From: JAHJEM01 sp043805315
GTDB lineage: Archaea > Nanobdellota > Nanobdellia > Woesearchaeales > JAHJEM01
Assembly: GCA_043805315.1 (NCBI GenBank)
Contig: JAZDID010000017.1
Coordinates: 1-18,625, forward strand
Direction of reading: 5' to 3'
DNA: 18,625 nucleotides
The translations under genes and the position numbers were made by a program. Each line of letters opens with the position of its first letter. The stretch's first letter is position 1. The notes under the pieces were generated by a model. It saw only the letters and a list, made by a program, of their open reading frames with translations, was not told where the DNA came from and made no database searches. Shown here piece by piece: positions 1 through 6,472 of the stretch.

Positions 1-12
1 GCAGCAGCATGA
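1..12 (+). CDS. Possible 3' end of an upstream gene (partial)
   Basis: Frame 1 reads three Ala codons and then TGA at 10-12. The secreted protein gene ending at 2579 closes in a similar way (GCAGTAGCATGA, Ala-Val-Ala-stop), so this may be the tail of a related surface protein gene. Only four codons are visible, so this is a weak suggestion. Confidence 0.2.
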   Translation, partial: AAA

Positions 13-37
13 AGGGGATTATCTTAAAAAAGACAAA

Positions 38-46
38 TTATAAATA
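38..46 (+). promoter_or_regulatory. TATA box of the 418-residue surface protein gene
   Basis: TTATAAATA is centred about 28 bases before the ATG at 70. This is the usual archaeal TATA-to-start-site distance, so the transcript is probably leaderless. No Shine-Dalgarno sequence precedes the ATG, which fits. Confidence 0.65.
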
Positions 47-69
47 GGCCAACTTTTATTTATCTCATT

Positions 70-1326
70 ATGAAAAAGAGAATATTATTTCTTTTCCACT
101 TCTTATTCTTGACGCTCCTTTTGACACCTTTCTCCATAGGAATGGGCCTTCGAGCTCCGACGTTGAAAGACCAGCTCTATTTCAGCCCAAACCTGACAAA
201 GGATTTTTTTTATTATTATGCGACGAACGCGGGATTTACGCAGGATTATGAGATGTACGTGCGCATGCTCGATGATTCTTTGGTTGACTTGACTCCGTAT
301 GTCACGCTTGACCATACAATCGACAGGAATGTTCCTTCAGGAGCCTTAATGCCGATCTCTGCCCATCTTTCCCTCCCTGAAAAGATTGATATTCCTGGAT
401 TTCATGAAATTCGCGTAGGTGCGCGGGAGACCCAGAATCTTGGCGGAGGCATGGTGGGAGTGAAAACAGCCTCAGAAGCGCGCATCACGATAGTTGTCCT
501 CTGCCCACATGATTGCGCCAGGGTCAGTTTTGAAGCGCCGAACGGCAACATCAATGAGTCCATCCATTTCAGTTTTTCAGTCCACAACCTCGCTGACCAT
601 GACCTGCCTGCCAAAGGAAAGGTGGAAGTCATCTCTCCAGAAAATTTCGTGCTTGATGTGGTCCGCACAGAAGAGAAGACCATAAAATCCACTGCCGCCG
701 ACAATCTCATAGGGATATTGAACACCACCAACTACAAGCCAGGAGAATACCGTGCGCATGCAGTCCTCTTTTGGGGCAAGGAGAATGTCACAGAGTTCAA
801 TGCCACATTCAGGATCGGCAACAAGTACGTCAAAGTGATTGAGTATCCGAAAGAGTTTGTCAAGGATGCGATCAACAAGATGCAGATCACTGTCGAGTCT
901 GGCTGGAACAATCCTCTGCAGGGCATGTATGCTGAAATCTTTGTCTCTGACCAGTTCGGCAACCTCCTGACGAGTTTCAAGACCATCAGCGCAGACATCG
1001 GACCCTGGCAGCAGCAGACGTTGCTGGGCTATTTCGACACCACAGGCTTGGATTATGGAACATATCCGATCAAGATGCACCTGAATTATGAGAACGGAAG
1101 GACTGTCGAAGAAGGGACGATCGAGATCAAGGACGGAGCTTTGGCTGAAACCGTGTCAGAAGTGCCAACAGAGCTCCAAAAGCCATCCGCGTTCACCGTA
1201 AGCCTCAGCACGCTCCTCATCATCGTCATCGTGCTCCTCGTCATCCTTATTGCCATCCTGCTCCTGTTCTTGAAAAGAAAGCAGCCAGCGAAGGCTTTCG
1301 CACCAGTCCGACCGCCCATGACCTGA
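70..1326 (+). CDS. Membrane-anchored Ig-like surface protein, 418 aa
   Basis: A hydrophobic signal sequence covers about residues 4-25. The large extracytoplasmic part is beta-rich, with a LCPHDCA cysteine pair near residue 147 and Ig-like stretches around 155-245 and 255-350. A strongly hydrophobic helix at about 376-402 is followed by KRKQ and a short tail, giving a type I topology with the body outside the cell. Sequons are present but fewer than in the later surface proteins. It is followed 53 bases later by another membrane protein in the same direction, so the two may share a transcript. A structural or adhesive role in the envelope is inferred; no enzyme motif was seen and I cannot name the family. 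Confidence 0.8.
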   Translation: MKKRILFLFHFLFLTLLLTPFSIGMGLRAPTLKDQLYFSPNLTKDFFYYYATNAGFTQDYEMYVRMLDDSLVDLTPYVTLDHTIDRNVPSGALMPISAHLSLPEKIDIPGFHEIRVGARETQNLGGGMVGVKTASEARITIVVLCPHDCARVSFEAPNGNINESIHFSFSVHNLADHDLPAKGKVEVISPENFVLDVVRTEEKTIKSTAADNLIGILNTTNYKPGEYRAHAVLFWGKENVTEFNATFRIGNKYVKVIEYPKEFVKDAINKMQITVESGWNNPLQGMYAEIFVSDQFGNLLTSFKTISADIGPWQQQTLLGYFDTTGLDYGTYPIKMHLNYENGRTVEEGTIEIKDGALAETVSEVPTELQKPSAFTVSLSTLLIIVIVLLVILIAILLLFLKRKQPAKAFAPVRPPMT

Positions 1327-1379
1327 AGAGAGATGATTCCGTAACCCTTTTTCCCCGCCAAAAGAATGACTGAAAGAAA

Positions 1380-1808
1380 ATGAAACGCACCCATCTCATC
1401 CTGCTCATCATCCTCTTGTTCTTTCTCGCCTCATTCCTCACGACGCTCTTGTATTTCAAGCTGCATTTCAGCACGCTCATCGAGAAGAAGATCGTCTTGA
1501 TGAATCTTGAGATCACTGACCAGAACCTGCTCGGATTTGACGTGAACACCACCTATCTGAACTTCGGCCATGTCCCCCTCGGCGGCTATGCTGAGAAGCG
1601 CATCACGATCTCCAACAATAACGCATTCCCGATAAAAAGCATGGTCGTAGTAAATGGGAACATCTCGCGTTTTGTCGGCCTGTCCTATCCAACCTATATT
1701 TTCCAGCCTGGTGAAACCATGAACCTGAGCGTGACCATAGATCCAGGAGAAGGGCCGGTAGGGAAATACGACGGCATTCTGGAAGTATTCTTTTTCAGGA
1801 AAAGCTGA
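1380..1808 (+). CDS. Small anchored beta-sandwich protein, 142 aa
   Basis: An N-terminal membrane helix (about residues 5-27) is followed by a single extracytoplasmic beta-sandwich domain. The pattern LNFGHVPLGG, then KRITISN, then GETMNLSVTID, then a final GILEVFF strand, resembles the DUF1573/ASH-like sandwich domains found in envelope proteins. It lies 53 bases after the 418-residue gene with no obvious TATA box between, so co-transcription is likely. No good ribosome site precedes the ATG. A five-codon ATG...TGA at 1366-1383 overlaps the start as ATGA and might help reinitiation, but this could be chance. A structural or accessory role is inferred. Confidence 0.75.
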   Translation: MKRTHLILLIILLFFLASFLTTLLYFKLHFSTLIEKKIVLMNLEITDQNLLGFDVNTTYLNFGHVPLGGYAEKRITISNNNAFPIKSMVVVNGNISRFVGLSYPTYIFQPGETMNLSVTIDPGEGPVGKYDGILEVFFFRKS

Positions 1809-1833
1809 AAAATAATCCTGAACAACAGAAACA

Positions 1834-1844
1834 CTTAAATATAA
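1834..1844 (+). promoter_or_regulatory. TATA box of the 237-residue secreted protein gene
   Basis: CTTAAATATAA is centred about 26 bases before the ATG at 1866, consistent with a leaderless transcript and a separate transcription unit from the two genes before it. Confidence 0.65.
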
Positions 1845-1865
1845 CCTTCTTCAAAGATAGGAACC

Positions 1866-2579
1866 ATGGTTTCGAATAAGACCTTAGCCCTGCTCATTAT
1901 CGGCGCAGTCCTCTTTTCTGTTGTAGGGCAGTTCATCAGCATCTACACCCTTTCCAATCTCAAGTTAGCAAAAGCGCCCATTACTGCACCAACAGGTTTA
2001 GCAGCGTCGCAGGTTGGTTTGGTGAATCTTACTATTTTGTCTGCGACTGATATTTCTATTGTGAATGCGACGGTGGATTTTGGCATTGGTGTGGTAAACT
2101 CCTCGCGAGGGGCTATCTGCAGCTTCGCCACCCTGACGAGTAATGCGACTGGGACGTGGGGTGGTAATTTGAATAATTGTTGGGTGAATGGGAGTTGGTC
2201 TCCGACTATGAATAATGTTGTGAATCCGAACCAGACGAGTAAGATTGTGGTTCAGAATGATGGGAATGTGATTGAGACTGTGACGGTGACGTCAGTGCAG
2301 CGGAATTGGTCGAATTTTATCGGTAATTGTAGTTCTGAGGATCATAATTGGTACCAGTTCACGGTGAATCAGAACGATTCTAGTTCGTCGTGTGCGTTGA
2401 GTGCGATCACGAGTGCGTGGACGAACCTGACTGGTGCGGCACAGAATGTGTGCACGAGCCTGAGCTGGCAGGACGCGAATGACAGCATCAATGTGGCTTT
2501 TAATGTGACCATCTGCCAGTCTAATAGCGCGACAGGATACAGGAATGACAACCTGACCTTCACCAGCGCAGTAGCATGA
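1866..2579 (+). CDS. Secreted Asn/Thr-rich surface protein, 237 aa
   Basis: A short hydrophobic N-terminus (about residues 7-30) acts as a signal or anchor. The rest is extracytoplasmic, rich in Asn, Ser, Thr and Val, with many N-x-S/T sequons and six Cys that could form three disulfides. The VDFGIGVVNSS stretch and the closing NLTFTS strand recall small beta-sandwich surface proteins common in DPANN genomes; this is recalled by eye and no family is named. It has its own TATA box and a T-rich stretch after the stop. Codons from about 2010 to 2470 are much richer in T- and G-ending forms (AAT for Asn, GTG for Val) than the ends of the gene and its neighbours, suggesting a mosaic origin. A pilin-like or cell-wall subunit is an open possibility. 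Confidence 0.75.
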   Translation: MVSNKTLALLIIGAVLFSVVGQFISIYTLSNLKLAKAPITAPTGLAASQVGLVNLTILSATDISIVNATVDFGIGVVNSSRGAICSFATLTSNATGTWGGNLNNCWVNGSWSPTMNNVVNPNQTSKIVVQNDGNVIETVTVTSVQRNWSNFIGNCSSEDHNWYQFTVNQNDSSSSCALSAITSAWTNLTGAAQNVCTSLSWQDANDSINVAFNVTICQSNSATGYRNDNLTFTSAVA

Positions 2580-2584
2580 ACATG

Positions 2585-2609
2585 TTTCTCTTTTTGTTTG
2601 GTTTATTTT
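2585..2609 (+). terminator. T-rich stretch after the secreted protein gene
   Basis: Runs of T (TTTCTCTTTTTG, GTTTATTTT) begin a few bases after the stop at 2579. Oligo-T tracts are the usual archaeal termination signal, and the next gene has its own TATA box. Confidence 0.45.
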
Positions 2610-2621
2610 GAGATTTTAGTA

Positions 2622-2632
2622 AAATATATATA
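2622..2632 (+). promoter_or_regulatory. TATA box of the 1017-residue surface protein gene
   Basis: AAATATATATA is centred about 30 bases before the ATG at 2657, again suggesting a leaderless or nearly leaderless transcript. Confidence 0.65.
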
Positions 2633-2656
2633 CCTCATTCCTGAAAATCGGTATTC

Positions 2657-5600
2657 ATGGCTAGATATATGGCTAATCTTTTGCTGACCATCCTGACATT
2701 CCTCTTTGTTTTCCTGACTATTTCCCTGAATATCTTCTTGTTCCTGCAGACCCGCGATGTCATGACTGGCAAAGCCACAGAGAATGTAGGTCGCATGTCG
2801 TTCTGCATCAATGCCCCTCCTGTCATGAGCTTCAACTGCTCGCCTAACATGACCCAGAACACGCCATACGCCTGTGTCGTCACCGGGAATGACTCTGACA
2901 ATGATTCCTTCGTCTTCCGCTCAAATTTTACCACGAACAGAACTGTGTTCAACATTACTGCCGGAGGAGTGATCAGCCTTACCCCGATCCAGGATGATGT
3001 AGGCAATCACACTGCAAACATCAGCATTGATGATCTGAAATGCAATGACGGCGGAGTGGGAAGGCTGTTTAATTTCGAGGTGGCGAATGTGAATGACAGG
3101 CCTGTCCTGAGAACGCCCCTCCCTGACGAGACGCTCTTGAAAGAGATCCAGCTCCAGGCGTTCTTCCTGAACGACTACTTTTATGATCCTGACAGCGACG
3201 CGCTCACGTTCACGAGCACATTGACCTCGTACTTCACGATCTCGATTGCCGGCGACAGCATGGTCGTCATCACCCCCTTGACTTGTCCTGCAGAGGAATA
3301 TATCATTTTCACAGCCACAGACATCTTAAACCAGTCTGCAGACAGCAATGCCGTGCTTCTGAAATGCGTTCTCCCTTTGACTCCAAGCCAGCCCGGTACA
3401 GGAACAGGAAGCGGAGCAGGAGGTGGTGCAGGATCCTCCACAACCTGCAAGACGAAGATGGATTGTCTGGACTGGGAACCTTGTGAGAAGGACAACACGC
3501 AGCGCAGGAAGTGCTTTGACCGGATGGGGTGCAAGGAAGGAATCTTGTTCATGTTCAGGGAATGCGATTATATCGCGCAATGCCATAATGGCATATTGGA
3601 TTCCAATGAAGAGGATGTTGACTGCGGCGGCCCATGCCCTGTCTGCCCGAGCTGCACTGATGGCGTTCGCAATGGCAATGAGGTGAACATTGACTGCGGC
3701 GGTTCCTGTGAGCCCTGCATCATCTCAAACATCCTTTTTGCTGAAGACAGGAGCTCCATTGTCCAGCAGAACGACACGAGTAATCTGTCTGCTCAAGCCC
3801 GGACTGATCGAGAAAGCCAGAGCCAGTCATTATCCTGGAACTTGTCTGTTTGGAACACAGTCACGAAGCAGGCTGCGCTGATCGATACTGCCTCGTATTC
3901 TCTGCCTTTTGGAGAGTTCACGATGAATGCAAGCCAGGCGTATTATGTTAAAAGCCAGGACATTTGGCGTGTAGATCTTACCTATCTGACCAGCATGGAG
4001 AATGAGAATGAGAGTGTTTTGAAGGCTGCGCAAAACGCGACCAATACCTCGCAGTTCAATGCCTCGCGCATCACTGCGAAGGTTTTTCCTTTAGTTACCC
4101 AGGAAACATCCAATGAGTCTGCCTTTTCAGTGAGTGTAGGCCAACAAGGTATCTATTATGCAAAAATGCGCGATATGGCGAACGCCTCCGCCTCAGTGCC
4201 TGCTGATGCCGCAAACCTGTTGCTGTATCAGGAATTTGGCCAGAACCAGTCAGAGGAAATCCCTGTCCAGTTTCCGGTGTTCTCCCTGGATGCATTGCCG
4301 AATGGAAGGATGATCGCGTTCAGCATAGCGAATTTCACCCTTGACTTCTCACGGAAATATTATATCAAGCGCCTGGAGAGCTACATCTTCGGCAATGTCC
4401 TTCTTGGGGAGCGGTCGAAGATCTTTATCGTCGATAAGAATGGAGAGGTGCTTTTCACGTTCGAGGATCCTGATCTCAGCCTCTACGCGCCGAAATTCTC
4501 CTCAGATGGCACCATGCTTGTCTACTTCACCTCTGACGGCAGGCAATCTGACTTGTGGATGGTCAGCCTGAATGATTCGACGCGGCTGCAGCTCACGAAC
4601 TCGCCGAACAGCAACGAGCTTTTTCCCTTGTTCAGCAGGGACAAGAAGCACATCCTCTATTCTGCGAACTATAATGGCATCTACGCGTTGTATAGCCTGG
4701 AATTCAATGCGACCGACTTGACCATGCTCAATTCCTCGATGGTCACCAGGAAAATACTTTCCTCATCTAATAATCTTATCGCCTTTGACTGGTATGTCTC
4801 TCCGACCTGCTTTGATGGGCTCCTGAACCAGGATGAGAAAGGCGTGGACTGCGGAGGCATGTGCGGGCCGTGCGGAAGCTGCCAAGACAGGATTAATAAT
4901 CAGAATGAGGTAGGTGTTGACTGCGGTGGGGTCTGTCCTCCCTGCGCAGAAATCCAGGCGCCCTTGTTTGCCCAGGCCAGAGGCTTGCTGTTCTATCTTG
5001 CATTCATCTTTCCTATATTCCTCATCCTCTTGCTCCTGACTCTTGCCTACAGGAAACAGCTCAGGAATTTTTCCAAGCACATCCAGGAGTCATTGGCAAC
5101 CATGAAGAAGAAGGCAATCCTCCTGGATCCTAAGGCAAAGGAGCACCTCTTGAAGAGTATCTCCCAACTGGAAGGGGATCTTGCGACCATGCCCTTGAAG
5201 GATGTCGCCTTGAAGTTCATCAGCATCAGCCGTGACTACTATATCCGCGCCTTTGGCATGAACAAGGAATTCTTCTACAAGGAGTTATATGATCATATCA
5301 CTGCAAGGAAACACCGGAAGCTCTTGAAGGACATCCTCACCTCGTATGCAAAAGAGATCAACAAGATCGAGTTTGGTGACGTGTCTATCAGGCATTCCAG
5401 CATCAGGAAGCTTATGGAAGAGCTTCGGCTTATCATCCTGTTCACCTCCAAGCATGATGTCAATGATGCCTGGCGCGAGTACCAGGAGAAGGAGATTGAC
5501 AAGAGCAGGCCGACTCTTGAGCAGGCGTACGAGCTCATCTCAAACATCCTGGTAGTGCTCCAGTTCGAAGAGGTCAGTATCGCGAAAAGCAAGTATGCAG

Positions 5601-5710
5601 ACCTTCTCACTTTGTATTATGGCCTACCGAATGAAGAGCAGGTTCGCGTGTATGAGGATGTCAAGCGCCTGTATGACCTGATTACGCTGAAAGAGACGAC
5701 ACTAGACTGA
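2657..5710 (+). CDS. Receptor-like surface protein: Ig/cadherin, DCGG motifs, propeller, cytoplasmic helical tail
   Basis: Domains in order: a membrane helix at about residues 7-31; two Ig/cadherin-like modules at about 50-135 and 140-240 (NDSDND, then DPDSDALTF); a Gly/Ser linker; a Cys-rich segment at about 262-305; two VDCGG/IDCGG cysteine motifs at about 311-354; an extracellular beta region; TolB/PD40-like propeller repeats at about 580-690 (FSSDGTMLVYFTSDGR, then FSRDKKHILYSANYNG); a second pair of DCGG motifs at about 717-764; a membrane helix at about 775-797; and a helical cytoplasmic tail of about 220 residues. The tail resembles the soluble protein encoded at 10213-11232. Two membrane helices place both the N-terminus and the tail inside. 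Sensing or anchoring an external ligand and passing it to a cytosolic partner is inferred. It stands alone, with its own TATA box and a T-rich end. Confidence 0.85.
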   Translation: MARYMANLLLTILTFLFVFLTISLNIFLFLQTRDVMTGKATENVGRMSFCINAPPVMSFNCSPNMTQNTPYACVVTGNDSDNDSFVFRSNFTTNRTVFNITAGGVISLTPIQDDVGNHTANISIDDLKCNDGGVGRLFNFEVANVNDRPVLRTPLPDETLLKEIQLQAFFLNDYFYDPDSDALTFTSTLTSYFTISIAGDSMVVITPLTCPAEEYIIFTATDILNQSADSNAVLLKCVLPLTPSQPGTGTGSGAGGGAGSSTTCKTKMDCLDWEPCEKDNTQRRKCFDRMGCKEGILFMFRECDYIAQCHNGILDSNEEDVDCGGPCPVCPSCTDGVRNGNEVNIDCGGSCEPCIISNILFAEDRSSIVQQNDTSNLSAQARTDRESQSQSLSWNLSVWNTVTKQAALIDTASYSLPFGEFTMNASQAYYVKSQDIWRVDLTYLTSMENENESVLKAAQNATNTSQFNASRITAKVFPLVTQETSNESAFSVSVGQQGIYYAKMRDMANASASVPADAANLLLYQEFGQNQSEEIPVQFPVFSLDALPNGRMIAFSIANFTLDFSRKYYIKRLESYIFGNVLLGERSKIFIVDKNGEVLFTFEDPDLSLYAPKFSSDGTMLVYFTSDGRQSDLWMVSLNDSTRLQLTNSPNSNELFPLFSRDKKHILYSANYNGIYALYSLEFNATDLTMLNSSMVTRKILSSSNNLIAFDWYVSPTCFDGLLNQDEKGVDCGGMCGPCGSCQDRINNQNEVGVDCGGVCPPCAEIQAPLFAQARGLLFYLAFIFPIFLILLLLTLAYRKQLRNFSKHIQESLATMKKKAILLDPKAKEHLLKSISQLEGDLATMPLKDVALKFISISRDYYIRAFGMNKEFFYKELYDHITARKHRKLLKDILTSYAKEINKIEFGDVSIRHSSIRKLMEELRLIILFTSKHDVNDAWREYQEKEIDKSRPTLEQAYELISNILVVLQFEEVSIAKSKYADLLTLYYGLPNEEQVRVYEDVKRLYDLITLKETTLD

Positions 5711-5727
5711 ATCCTGCAATATCCATT

Positions 5728-5740
5728 TTTCCTTTTTTCT
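5728..5740 (+). terminator. Oligo-T terminator after the 1017-residue gene
   Basis: TTTTTCCTTTTTT lies 18 bases after the stop codon, with no stem needed. It matches archaeal oligo-T termination and separates this gene from the RHH operon. Confidence 0.5.
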
Positions 5741-5844
5741 GTTTGATTTCGATGATTACCTGTGAGGATTGCATCACAATACATCTGTCTGCAAAACGAG
5801 ACAATGAGAAGACCACGCCGTGTGACCTGGCTCTCAATCGTAAA

Positions 5845-5853
5845 CTATTTAAA
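5845..5853 (+). promoter_or_regulatory. Probable TATA box of the RHH-adhesin operon
   Basis: CTATTTAAA predicts transcription starting near 5876. This is just before two closely spaced ATGs (5886 and 5890) and about 68 bases before the likelier first RHH start at 5944. No other promoter-like element is obvious before 6469. Confidence 0.5.
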
Positions 5854-5901
5854 CCACCCGCCCAAAGAATCACTAACGTAACTATATGAATGAAATTATC
5901 A

Positions 5902-5928
5902 AACTTAGCTAACTTAGCTAACTTATCG
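5902..5928 (+). repeat. Tandem 9-bp repeats, possible operator
   Basis: AACTTAGCT occurs twice without a gap (5902-5910 and 5911-5919), followed by a third imperfect unit AACTTATCG (5920-5928). The array sits between the predicted transcription start and the first RHH gene. RHH repressors commonly bind short tandem sites over their own promoters, so an autoregulatory operator is plausible. If translation starts at 5890 instead, the repeats encode Asn-Leu-Ala units. Confidence 0.45.
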
Positions 5929-5943
5929 CTGAAGAGACTGTCT

Positions 5944-6114
5944 ATGGTTCGCATCAACATCGAGATCCCTGACGAGCTCCACCAGAGGCTCAAGCTTGAT
6001 TCTGTCCTGCGGGACATGTCGCTCAAGGAGAATATCATCCGCATTCTCAGCCAAAGATTCACGCGCCATGCGAATGCGTCGTTCATTGATAAAATCAACA
6101 GGAAAAATGGGTGA
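5944..6114 (+). CDS. Ribbon-helix-helix protein 1, 56 aa
   Basis: This is a small RHH (Arc/MetJ-type) DNA-binding protein. It has a beta strand VRINIEIP, helix A beginning DELHQRLKL, a turn, and helix B with SLKENIIRIL. The start at 5944 is chosen because the next two paralogues begin with the same M-x-NIN-x-x-IP strand. An in-frame ATG at 5890 would add 18 residues (LANLAN) encoded largely by the tandem repeat, and cannot be excluded for a leaderless message. RHH proteins act as dimers and often repress their own operon; here the downstream genes are two more RHH proteins and a giant surface protein. No toxin gene accompanies it. Confidence 0.75.
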   Translation: MVRINIEIPDELHQRLKLDSVLRDMSLKENIIRILSQRFTRHANASFIDKINRKNG

Positions 6115-6118
6115 TCAG

Positions 6119-6286
6119 ATGGTGAACATCAACATGAAGATACCTGATGAGATGCACCGGCAGCTCAAGCTGGCCAGTGTCATTAAGGACGAAACGCTCA
6201 AGGATCACATCATCGAGCTGCTGGAAGAATACGCCAAAGATTCTTCCGAGCTCAAGAAGCTGGGGCTGAAAGCGCAGCACAGATAG
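6119..6286 (+). CDS. Ribbon-helix-helix protein 2, 55 aa
   Basis: This is a paralogue of the preceding gene: strand VNINMKIP, helix A DEMHRQLKLASVIKD, helix B TLKDHIIELLEEY, then a short charged tail. A perfect GGTGATC ribosome site at 6110-6116 overlaps the stop codon of RHH 1 and sits 2 bases before this ATG, implying coupled translation. An ATG at 6107 would add four residues and overlap RHH 1 by 8 bases, but it leaves the ribosome site inside the gene. The role is the same as for RHH 1: a dimeric DNA-binding regulator, possibly forming mixed dimers with its neighbours (inferred). Confidence 0.75.
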   Translation: MVNINMKIPDEMHRQLKLASVIKDETLKDHIIELLEEYAKDSSELKKLGLKAQHR

Positions 6287-6307
6287 TTCCAGGAGAAACA
6301 ACAAGAC

Positions 6308-6472
6308 ATGGCGAATATCAATATTGAGATTCCGGAGAAGCTGCACAAGGAGCTGAAGATAGTGGCAACGCTCAAAGGAATCCACCTCAAGGGACTCGTC
6401 ATCATGATCCTCGAATCATCTGTTGATCAGGGCAGCACACGTGGTGAGAAAGGGAAGAAAGGAATACCATGA
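6308..6472 (+). CDS. Ribbon-helix-helix protein 3, 54 aa, overlapping the adhesin gene
   Basis: This is the third RHH paralogue: strand ANINIEIP, helix A EKLHKELKIVATLKG, helix B HLKGLVIMILES, then a Gly/Lys-rich tail. AGGAG at 6291-6295 lies 12 bases before the ATG. Its TGA (6470-6472) overlaps the ATG of the 1244-residue surface protein as ATGA, so translation of the large gene is probably coupled to this one. The conserved spacing of strand and two helices supports a real gene despite its size. A dedicated regulator of adhesin expression is the simplest reading. Confidence 0.75.
   Translation: MANINIEIPEKLHKELKIVATLKGIHLKGLVIMILESSVDQGSTRGEKGKKGIP

Noticed and set aside
1366..1383. Five-codon ORF overlapping the start at 1380 by ATGA
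   Set aside because: Too short to judge; ATGA overlaps are common by chance. Kept only as a remark in the gene entry.
5682..6098. Minus-strand frame of 138 codons across the RHH promoter region
   Set aside because: It overlaps RHH 1 and the predicted promoter, is Ser/Arg/Leu-rich without pattern, and lacks a start signal.
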